Positions 24,027-31,900 of a DNA stretch of 39,192 nt are shown piece after piece (position 1 is the first letter of the stretch; each line of letters opens with the position of its first letter). The stretch spans positions 154,383 to 193,574 of the forward strand of contig SVNC01000003.1 in assembly GCA_015067025.1 (NCBI GenBank), written 5' to 3'. This stretch comes from Oscillospiraceae bacterium. Its GTDB lineage: Bacteria; Bacillota; Clostridia; Oscillospirales; Ruminococcaceae. The position numbers and the translations under genes were made by a program. Under the pieces are notes generated by a model. The model saw only the letters and a list, made by a program, of their open reading frames with translations, was not told where the DNA came from and ran no database searches.

Positions 24027-25081
24027 TTATTTGCCTTTCGTTTCTTTTTTTCGGGCAAAGAATTGTAAACCTTTGTATAATATTCGTCCCACATTTTCAT
24101 TACGTTTTCTTTGGAATAGAACTTGTTACCCTTTTCAGACATAGCTGAGGCGTTATCGTAATATTCCTTATCGGTGCGAAGTCTGTCAATACAGGAAATA
24201 AAGCCCTCCACATCCTTTTCCTTTAAGTAGAAGTCAAACAGGATGCCCTCATAAATAGGCAGGTCTCTTAAAAGGATAGGCTTATGAACGCACATACCCT
24301 CTAAAATGGTCATGGGGAATAATTCCTCAAAGGAAGCAAGGAACATAACATCGGCAATATTGAAAACCTCGTTCATATATTCTCTGTCAACTATTCCGAG
24401 GAATTTTACGTTTGCGGGGGGATTATCAAGCACCTTCTGAATTTCCTTGTAGCCATCGGTTATAGCACCGAAGGAAAAGCCTCCTGCCCACACAAACTGC
24501 ACGTCGGGCATCTGCTCAGCGATCTTAAGGAAATCGAAAATTCCCTTTCTCACCTGAAGCTGACCCGCACTCATTACAACAAATTTATCCCTGGGTATAC
24601 CGTACTTATCACGGAAAGCCATTCTCTCCTCCTCACTTACGGGGTGGAAGGTATCGCTTGATACAAAGTTCGGGATATAGGTTATTCTTTCTCTCGGAAC
24701 TTTATAGTGTTCGTTAAGCACGTCTATAAAGTAGGAGTTTACCGTTACGAGATGCTTCATGCTCTTGTAAAAGCGTATCATATACCAGTAAAATATCTTC
24801 TTTATAAGCCAGGGGAGCTTTAAACTGCTCTCAACTGTTTCAGGCACCATATGAACGTAGCCCACAGACGTTCCTTTAGACGTAAGCCAAGGCTTAAAAA
24901 GAAAGAAGGTAGGATTAATTGTATGATAATGTACTATAGGTGTACGCTTGTTGCTGTTTTCAAGCACGGTGTACTTATCGGACATTTCCTTTATAAGTCC
25001 CACCTGTTCAATGTAGGCTGAGCCTACACCCTGACCTTTTACAGAAGTCGCCTGGGATTTCATATTAATTTCTATTGGCAT
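24023..25081 (-). CDS. GT4-family glycosyltransferase, probably of membrane glycolipids
   Basis: This 352-aa GT-B protein has an N-terminal acceptor half. HYHTINPTFF and GYVHMVPETVESSLKLP (74-90) recall diacylglycerol glycosyltransferases of streptococci and lactococci. The nucleotide-sugar half has SAGQLQVRKG (171-180), LGIV (228-231) and the E253-x7-E261 motif in FEELFPMTILEG. The exact sugar and acceptor are inferred. I start it at ATG 25081 with GAGAGG seven bases upstream, not at the TTG at 25096. Its own consensus promoter lies just beyond. Confidence 0.82.
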   Translation of the reverse strand: MPIEINMKSQATSVKGQGVGSAYIEQVGLIKEMSDKYTVLENSNKRTPIVHYHTINPTFFLFKPWLTSKGTSVGYVHMVPETVESSLKLPWLIKKIFYWYMIRFYKSMKHLVTVNSYFIDVLNEHYKVPRERITYIPNFVSSDTFHPVSEEERMAFRDKYGIPRDKFVVMSAGQLQVRKGIFDFLKIAEQMPDVQFVWAGGFSFGAITDGYKEIQKVLDNPPANVKFLGIVDREYMNEVFNIADVMFLASFEELFPMTILEGMCVHKPILLRDLPIYEGILFDFYLKEKDVEGFISCIDRLRTDKEYYDNASAMSEKGNKFYSKENVMKMWDEYYTKVYNSLPEKKKRKANK

Positions 25082-25146
25082 AATAAAACCTCTCAATAAT
25101 ATTTTTTAAGGTATTTACTCATAGTCTCTATTCACAATTAACTAAA

Positions 25147-25175
25147 ATTATACCACATATGTACATTTTTGTCAA
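25147..25175 (-). promoter_or_regulatory. Promoter of the glycosyltransferase-flippase pair (exact consensus)
   Basis: On the minus strand TTGACA (25170-25175), 17 bases, TATAAT (25147-25152). It lies between the znuB stop and the glycosyltransferase. No terminator was seen after znuB, so some read-through from the zinc operon is possible. Confidence 0.9.
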
Positions 25176-25200
25176 TGACGGTAGCCTTTCGCCGCACTTC

Positions 25201-26016
25201 TTATCCCTTTCTTTGCCTACGGACAAAAAGTCCGACAAGAGCAAAGAGCAGGAACGCACCAAGATTAACGACCACTACGCTTGCCCCTGCAGGAAGATCG
25301 AAGTTATAGGTTACCTCCATACCGATTATATAGCATACCGAAGAAATAAGAGCAGAGCAGATCGTAACACCCTTAAAGCTTTTGAATACTCTCATTGAAG
25401 TCAGTGCAGGGAAAATTATAAGGCTGGATATTAAAAGTGCACCCATAATTCTCATACCTACCACCACAGTAAGAGCAGTAAGAAGTGCCAGCACCGTATT
25501 ATAGAGGTTTGCCTTTACGCCTGTTGCCTTAGAAAACCCCTCGTCAAAGGTAACGCCGAATATCTTGTTATAAAAAAGCACGAAGAGAGCGATTACAACT
25601 ACAGAACATATCACGCTTAAAACAAGGTCGTCATTGCTGATAGCCATAATACTGCCGAACATATAACTATTCATATCCGCACCGCTGTTACTCTTTGACA
25701 GAATTATTATACCTATTGCCATTGCACTGCTCGAAAGGAGTGCAATTGCCGCATCTCCCTTTATTTTGCCGCCGGAGCTTATTTTTATGAGTATAAAAGC
25801 AGCAAGCATAACAACGGGGATAGAAACGTGCAAGGGTGCAAGATTAAGTGCCGATGCTACCGCAAGAGCACCAAAGCCCACGTGAGAAAGTCCGTCGCCT
25901 ATCATCGAGTAACGTTTAAGCACAAGGCTGACGCCGAGAAGTGAAGAACATACAGCTACTAAAAGCCCTACTATAAGAGCACGGACAAGAAAATCATACC
26001 GGAGCATCTCAAACAT
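25201..26016 (-). CDS. znuB: Zinc ABC transporter permease
   Basis: This 271-aa protein of the ABC-3 family has about eight membrane segments. The family's landmark stretches are RYSMIGDGLSHVGFGALAVA (about 36-55) and MRIMGALLISSLIIFPA around 190-206. It forms the membrane channel for Zn(II), or possibly Mn(II), with ZnuC and ZnuA. I use the ATG at 26016, which overlaps the znuC end by eight bases. A longer frame to 26076 lies wholly inside znuC. Confidence 0.93.
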   Translation of the reverse strand: MFEMLRYDFLVRALIVGLLVAVCSSLLGVSLVLKRYSMIGDGLSHVGFGALAVASALNLAPLHVSIPVVMLAAFILIKISSGGKIKGDAAIALLSSSAMAIGIIILSKSNSGADMNSYMFGSIMAISNDDLVLSVICSVVVIALFVLFYNKIFGVTFDEGFSKATGVKANLYNTVLALLTALTVVVGMRIMGALLISSLIIFPALTSMRVFKSFKGVTICSALISSVCYIIGMEVTYNFDLPAGASVVVVNLGAFLLFALVGLFVRRQRKG

Positions 26017-26779
26017 TTTCTTCACCCGCTTTCTTCTGTCTTGCGTTATGGTGTTCGCAACAGCACTGGCAATCACAAGTGCTCATTTCGTGGAATATAT
26101 CAGTACTGCGGTACTCTTCGGTCGTGCCGAAATAATATTCGCCGCCCTCCATATGCAGTATTTTGTTTCCGTATTTCAATGCACCTTGCAGGTCGTGGGA
26201 TATCATTATTACAGTTACTCCCTCTTCCCTGTTAAGACGGCTGATTATTTCATACATCTCATTTGTTACCATCGGGTCAAGGCCTGATACCGGCTCATCA
26301 AGAAGAAGCAGCTTGCTTGTAGCACAAAGAGCTCTTGCAAGCAGTACCCTCTGCTGCTGACCACCTGATAATTCACGGTAACTTCTGCGGGCGATATGCT
26401 TTATACCAAGCAATTCGATGTTATCATTGCAAAGCTTTTTTTCCGCCTTGCTGTAAAAGGGAGAAATTCCGCTTCTGCCAAGACAACCGGACATTACGAC
26501 TTCCTTTACGGTAGCAGGAAAGTCTTTCTGTGCCGCTGTCTGCTGAGGCAGATAGCCTATCTCCTTTTGCTTAAGACCACCGCCAAATAATATTTCGCCC
26601 GATATTGCACTCTTAAGTCCTAAAATAGTTTTCATAAGAGTAGATTTGCCGCTTCCGTTTTCGCCTACTATACAAAGATAATCCCCCTGCTTTACGTCAA
26701 AGGACAGATTATTTATTACTGTCTGTCCTTCGTAGCCTGCAACAAGATCATTACATTTTATCAGATATTCCTCTGTCAT
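26009..26779 (-). CDS. znuC: Zinc ABC transporter ATPase with Cys/His-rich tail
   Basis: This 256-aa ATPase has Walker A GENGSGKST (39-47), Q-loop GYLPQQ (75-80), signature LSGGQQQRV (137-145), Walker B LLLLDEP (157-163) and the switch His in ISHDLQ (194-199). After the normal ATPase end it carries CDCQCCCEHH at 235-244: five Cys and two His in ten residues. This tail is not part of the usual ZnuC fold and could bind zinc on the cytoplasmic side. It is second after znuA in the zur-znuACB order. Confidence 0.94.
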   Translation of the reverse strand: MTEEYLIKCNDLVAGYEGQTVINNLSFDVKQGDYLCIVGENGSGKSTLMKTILGLKSAISGEILFGGGLKQKEIGYLPQQTAAQKDFPATVKEVVMSGCLGRSGISPFYSKAEKKLCNDNIELLGIKHIARRSYRELSGGQQQRVLLARALCATSKLLLLDEPVSGLDPMVTNEMYEIISRLNREEGVTVIMISHDLQGALKYGNKILHMEGGEYYFGTTEEYRSTDIFHEMSTCDCQCCCEHHNARQKKAGEENV

Positions 26780-26805
26780 TTTATACCTCGTTTATAAATA
26801 CTCAA

Positions 26806-27789
26806 TTACCCCTTAAGCACCTTTTCTATATTCTGAAGGTTCTGTCGCATAAGACTGACGTAGCTTTCGCCCTTTTCAAATTCTTCATTTGATACGTTGT
26901 GGCAGGTGTGAAGAGGATAAGCTACCGCTCCCGTTTCGTTACAGATATTATCCGCCACCTTTTTACTGCTGAACTGTAAATAGAACACCGCAGGAATTTT
27001 GTGTGCCTTTACTTCATCAATGATCATCGCAACCGTTGCCGCACTGGGTTCTGACTCGTCAGAGCAGGAAGAAAACGCCGCAAGACAGGTAAAACCGAAT
27101 TCCTTTGCAAAATAAGTAAAAGGAAATTTGTCAGCAAAAACGAGTATCTTTTCGCCTGTTATGTCAGCCGCCGCCTTGAAATCATTCTGAAGTGCGGTTA
27201 TCTCGTTTTCATATTTCTCTTTACTTTCTTTATAACTTTCACTGTTTTTTGCATCCGCTTCACAAAGGGCGTCACAGATTGCACTGAGCATTATTTTTGC
27301 ATTTTTCGGCGACGTCCATATATGCTGGTCATAGTCGTTTTCATTATGACTATGTTCGTCGCTATGCTCTTCGTCCTCGTGACTGTGTCCGCTGTTGGCA
27401 ATAGAAGGTGAAAGATCATCAATGTGATCAATCAGCTTTACCACCTTTACCTTTTCCCTATCAGTATCGGATAAGAGCTTTTCCGCCCATTCTTCATTAC
27501 TGCCGCCTATATATATAAATACGTCGCAGTCCTTTACCGCTATCATATCACTTGGAGTAGGATCGTAGTGGTGAGTTTCACTTCCTATCGGTAAAAGCAT
27601 CTTTATATCCGCTTTATCCCCTGCAATCTGCTTTGCAAAATCATAGGGAGGAAATACGGTAGTCACAATATTCAGTTTTCCGTTACTATCATTGCCGCTT
27701 TTATTTTCTGAGCAGGCAGTAACGCTCATTATCAAAGACGAGCATAACGCTATTGCAACTGCTTTTTTTGTAACATTTATAAATTTCAT
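26806..27789 (-). CDS. znuA: Zinc-binding lipoprotein of the ABC transporter
   Basis: This 327-aa protein has a lipoprotein signal with lipobox VTAC (C26) and is anchored outside the membrane. Metal-site regions visible are THHYDP (73-78) and DQHIW (155-159). Between them lies a His/Asp/Glu-rich loop at 134-149 (HSHEDEEHSDEHSHNE), typical of ZnuA-type zinc capture. The usual third ligand region reads FADKFPFTYFAKEFG, without the expected His. The start at 27789 overlaps the zur stop as ATGA; the frame extending to 27819 lies inside zur. Confidence 0.93.
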   Translation of the reverse strand: MKFINVTKKAVAIALCSSLIMSVTACSENKSGNDSNGKLNIVTTVFPPYDFAKQIAGDKADIKMLLPIGSETHHYDPTPSDMIAVKDCDVFIYIGGSNEEWAEKLLSDTDREKVKVVKLIDHIDDLSPSIANSGHSHEDEEHSDEHSHNENDYDQHIWTSPKNAKIMLSAICDALCEADAKNSESYKESKEKYENEITALQNDFKAAADITGEKILVFADKFPFTYFAKEFGFTCLAAFSSCSDESEPSAATVAMIIDEVKAHKIPAVFYLQFSSKKVADNICNETGAVAYPLHTCHNVSNEEFEKGESYVSLMRQNLQNIEKVLKG

Positions 27790-28196
27790 ATCTTTTCTCC
27801 TTCCTTCGCTAAAGCACATTCTTCACATATACCGTAAAATACGGTGCGTGAACTGTCAACTTTAAAATTGTGACGTGCATTTATATGAGTTTCGATTTCA
27901 GAAAGGTGGTCACATTCAAGGTGCAGAAGCTTATTGCAGCTTAGACACTTCAGATGAAAATGGCTGTGACAGGTGTTATCCCCGATATACTGATAGCAGG
28001 CACTATCACCCTCTTCAAGTATATATTTTCTCACCGCACCGTCACGGCAAAGCTTTTCTAAATGTCGGTATACCGTAGTCTTGCCTACGTTCTTACCACT
28101 GAGTGCCATTGCAATCTCATTTGCAGTCAGATGACTGTCGGAATTTTCTTTAAGATATTCCAGTACTATCTCACTTTGCTTTGTTTTATATGCCAT
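27786..28196 (-). CDS. zur: Fur-family zinc regulator (Zur-like)
   Basis: This 136-aa protein has the Fur winged helix (LTANEIAMALSGKNVGKTTVYRHLEKLC, 23-50) and a metal domain. The latter shows CHSHFHLKC (76-84), a structural pair C84/C87 and a C-terminal pair C124/C127. Linkage to znuACB and the CxxC pairs make zinc sensing more likely than iron or peroxide sensing. It is the first gene of the operon, with a palindrome in its 5' leader suggesting autorepression. Confidence 0.9.
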   Translation of the reverse strand: MAYKTKQSEIVLEYLKENSDSHLTANEIAMALSGKNVGKTTVYRHLEKLCRDGAVRKYILEEGDSACYQYIGDNTCHSHFHLKCLSCNKLLHLECDHLSEIETHINARHNFKVDSSRTVFYGICEECALAKEGEKI

Positions 28197-28216
28197 AACA
28201 GTTCCCTTTCTTCAAT

Positions 28217-28233
28217 TTGAAACTGAATTTCAA
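28217..28233. promoter_or_regulatory. Candidate Zur operator
   Basis: TTGAAA-CTGAA-TTTCAA is a perfect 6-5-6 inverted repeat. It sits between the -10 box and the zur start, near the predicted transcription start, a position suited to repression. Fur-family sites are usually AT-rich palindromes of this kind; the exact clostridial Zur sequence is not something I can confirm. Confidence 0.6.
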
Positions 28234-28250
28234 TTTCATATTACTATGGT

Positions 28251-28279
28251 ATTATACCCTTTTAGCGTTAAAAAGTCAA
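28251..28279 (-). promoter_or_regulatory. Promoter of the zur-znuACB operon
   Basis: On the minus strand TTGACT (28274-28279), 17 bases, TATAAT (28251-28256). It lies 55 bases upstream of the zur ATG. Confidence 0.88.
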
Positions 28280-28328
28280 GGAAAGATTGAAACATAAAAG
28301 AAAATATGGTAAAATTTTAAAAAAGACC

Positions 28329-28353
28329 GCAACCTTTTTATATTTTTTTCGTC
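28329..28353 (+). promoter_or_regulatory. ECF-type promoter of the sigma gene
   Basis: GCAAC (28329-28333), 16 bases including a T-rich tract, then CGTC (28350-28353). AAC-N16-CGT is the general pattern of ECF sigma promoters such as SigW/SigX. It lies about 37 bases before the sigma start codon, suggesting positive self-control. No sigma-A box of similar quality was seen nearby. Confidence 0.6.
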
Positions 28354-28390
28354 TATATAGATGAAAAGGAAAACCGAAAGGGTGATATAT

Positions 28391-28936
28391 ATGGATGACA
28401 AAAGAATAATAGAGCTATATAACCTCCGTGACGAGCAGGCTATAAAGGAAACGGATCTAAAATACGGCAGACTATGTACTAAAATAGCAGACGGAATACT
28501 GAAAAATCCGCCTGATAGTGAAGAATGTAAAAACTCCTCTTACTTTAAGCTATGGAACAGTATACCGCCGGAAAACCCCATTTCTTTCTGCGGATATCTG
28601 TGCAAGATAGTCAGAAACACCGCTATAGAGATGTACAGAAAGCTAAGCCGTGGTAAAAGCTATGACGTATACGAAGAATTAAAGGACACCTTTACCGATA
28701 ACGATAATCCCGAAAAAGCCTACGACAGAGTTATGATGATACGACAGCTCAATGAATTTTTAGAAAAGCAGGATAAGAAAAACCGTAAGATATTTGTGGC
28801 AAGATATTATTTCGGGCTATCACACAGGGCGATCGCTGATAATTTCGGGCTTACCGAGCAAGCGGTAAAATCCCGTCTGCTGAGAATAAAAGCGGCTTTA
28901 AAAAAGCATCTTACAGATAGCGGCATAACGATATAG
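28391..28936 (+). CDS. ECF-type RNA polymerase sigma factor
   Basis: This 181-aa protein has sigma region 2 at about 24-90, with the -10 recognition helix SEECKNSSYFKLWNSIPP (43-60) and the FCGYLCKIVRNTAIEMYR helix. Region 4 is at 115-172, with an HTH FGLSHRAIADNFGLTEQAVKSRL. There is no region 1 or 3, as in ECF factors. The start at 28391 follows GAAAGGGTGA; an upstream ATG at 28361 lacks a binding site. The next gene begins 15 bases after its stop and is the likely anti-sigma partner. Confidence 0.9.
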   Translation: MDDKRIIELYNLRDEQAIKETDLKYGRLCTKIADGILKNPPDSEECKNSSYFKLWNSIPPENPISFCGYLCKIVRNTAIEMYRKLSRGKSYDVYEELKDTFTDNDNPEKAYDRVMMIRQLNEFLEKQDKKNRKIFVARYYFGLSHRAIADNFGLTEQAVKSRLLRIKAALKKHLTDSGITI

Positions 28937-28951
28937 AAAGGAGAAAAGGGT

Positions 28952-31900
28952 ATGGATGAAAGATTTTTAGAAGATATCGTAAGCGGTATCGACGATGAGT
29001 ACATAAACGAAACGGCATCGGCACTTTATGAAAACGAAAGCCGTAACGTAACAAACTCCGACGATCTTATTATAGTGGAAAATAAAATCAAAAAATTCCC
29101 CTTTGCTCTTGTTTCTGCGGCAGTTACGGTCATAGCAATCGTTTCCGTTATAGCGGGAGTGGTGCTTTTTAACAGTCAGAATATAAACACCCTTGATAGC
29201 AGTCAGAATAAGGAATATCCCTTATTCCATGAAGAGATGCTGGCGATAAAAAAAGACGGCAAGTGGGGATATATAAATAAATCAGGCGAATGGGAAATAG
29301 AACCGCAGTTTGACGAAGCCTGTGCCTTTCAGAAAAACGGATATGCTATAGTCGGCATTGAAGCAAAGAACGACAAAGGCTCAGAAACAATGATATACGG
29401 TCTTATAGACAAAAGCGGAAGCTACGTAATAGAGCCGACTTATGATTTATTTTACCCCTTTGACGATAACGGGCTTGCTCTTATTAAAAACTATGGAAGT
29501 GCATGGTATATAGATATTTCGAACAATGTTCTGACAAAGCCCGGCTTTACCTTAAGTAAAACTACCAGATTCTGGTCAAATGACTATGCAGTTGTCGGCA
29601 ATCAGATATACGGCGGAATCAAAGTCGGCGTCATTGACAGCGAAGGAAAGTATATCATAGGACCACAGTTTGACAATGTTTTTATTTTAGAAAACGGCTG
29701 TTTTATGGTAGAAAAAAAAGACGTAACAGAAGGAACGGATACAGTGGCAACAGAACATCGTTACGGCATTATTGATAAAGACTACAACGTCATACTTCCT
29801 GTAGAGTATTATAGCATTCTCTGCGGTGACGACGGCATATATGCGGTAGAGCATTATGGCGATGCATACCACGTTGATAAAAACGGAAAACCTCTTTATA
29901 ATCAGCGTTTTAGCCACGTATCAGTCTTTAGCGAATACGGTGTGGCAGTAGCATGCACTAAAGATGATACGTACGGACTTATAGATAAAAACGGCAATTA
30001 TATTACAGAGCCTGTTTATGATCATATTATAAACCGGGGCAGTTTTGGAACTTACGTAGTAGAAAAAGACGGGAAGTACGGATTTATAAATTACAAAAAT
30101 CAAAAGATAACAGATATTATTTTCGAGCATGCTGAAATTTTCGAGGAAAACGGTCTTGCTATCGTTGTTAAGGACGGAAAATACGGCTGTATAAATAAAA
30201 ACGGTGAATTTGCAGTCCAGCCTGTTTATCTTTCAATCAGCAATTTTACAGACGGCGTTGCCGTAGCTGAAACCAAAGACGGCTTTATTCTGATAAACGA
30301 AAAGGGCGGGCAGATCACAAACAAAACCTACGGTTATCTCGGCAACATCAAAAACGAAAGAGTCGCATTCTATGACGGGGAAAGGACATTCGGCTATTTA
30401 GACTATAGCGGAAACGTGATTTTCTCGCAGGTGTTCGGAGAGGATGTAAGCCTGTGGGTAAATTCTTATTCAGACGACGGATACACCGTCGTATACAATC
30501 TTGATGACGAAGGTAAAATAAAAGGCCTCGGCGTTATAGATCACGAGGGTAATTTCATATCAGATCTATGCTTTGGCGAATATTACGCATACGAATACGT
30601 TGAGGAAATAATCGGCGATCGCGAACCTGATATAATAATTAAAATTTCTGAAGACGAAAAAAAGGACAATATCCCGATTGCCTTCCCCTCCTCTCCGGTA
30701 AACAATAAAATATACGCTCATTACGTAATCACGGAAAACATGGCAATAACCGCAGAAAACGTAGATACCTGGTTACCCTACTCATATGTCAGAGATCCCA
30801 ACGCACCGGATTGGTATATAACCAAAAACGAAAAAAATCAGATGATATTAAAATGCGGAAAAATATCATTACCTGCCGCACTCGGTGCCGCAACACCGGC
30901 TAATATCCACATTGGCGACGACAGTCTTGAGGATTATTCCCTCAGAATAAAATTCAGATTTGCAGAGGGTGAGGATATTTATTTTTCTCTCTACGAAACC
31001 ACAATGAGAGGCACTATACACCCTGATTACAATGTAGAGGACAAGGACGGTACAGGAACACCCACATGGTTTCATTTATCCGCTAACGGAAAGCTTTATA
31101 AGGAGTACACCTTTAATAACAGCGAGCTTATTCTCGACTTAGGAGAGCTTGACCGCAATGAATGGCACACATTGCTTATAGATAATATCGGCGGTAGTAT
31201 ACAGCTTGTTTTAGACGATGAAAATAAGGGAGAAATATATAAGGCTTCAACCAACGAATATGGCAGCTTTGCCTTTGGTGGATATGAAGGCGTTGAAATA
31301 ATGAGCATAAAGTTGCTTGATATTGACAACGAATATCTGCCCGTTTATAATTTTAGTTATCTGCCCGAAAAGCTCCGTAATGAGCTTGAAAAAGCAGGAC
31401 TTGGCAATGATATAAACGACGAGCACCAGATAGGTATGATTTCAGCCTTTGTGACCGGCGACACTTCCCTTTTACCGGAAGATACCGACGAAGACGTAAG
31501 ACGGGTTTTTGAAGAAATATACAGTACGATAGTTATAAAGGACTACTATATAGAAGAGCGTGACAACAGCCTTCATTTCACTGCAAGCTATCCGGGTAAA
31601 TCCAGCATAAAAGCAAACGAAGAATATGTAATATATGAGTTCTACCAAAGAGCAGAAAATCAAAACGATAATTATTTAAACAAAGCGTCAAGCGATGTCT
31701 ATTCTCTGCTCAGACTCAGCAACGATGGAAGACTGCCCGCAGATATAGATATCGACTTTATCAACAGCGACAAAAAGTACAATCAAGATCTGACAGACCT
31801 CATTATACGCGACCTTTACTATTATAGCAAATCTGATGGAGATATAGAGGACTTCCGCACTACAAAGCAGGAAATAACCGAATATGCAAAAGCCTACCTG

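Noticed and set aside
28361-28390. Upstream ATG as start of the sigma factor
   Set aside because: No ribosome binding site precedes it and it lies almost at the predicted transcription start; the ATG at 28391 has a good site and the family-like N-terminus.
29220-30630. WG repeats as evidence of an adhesin or phage-tail protein
   Set aside because: The protein has a single internal membrane helix and no secretion signal or sorting motif, and follows an ECF sigma gene, so a sensor fits better.
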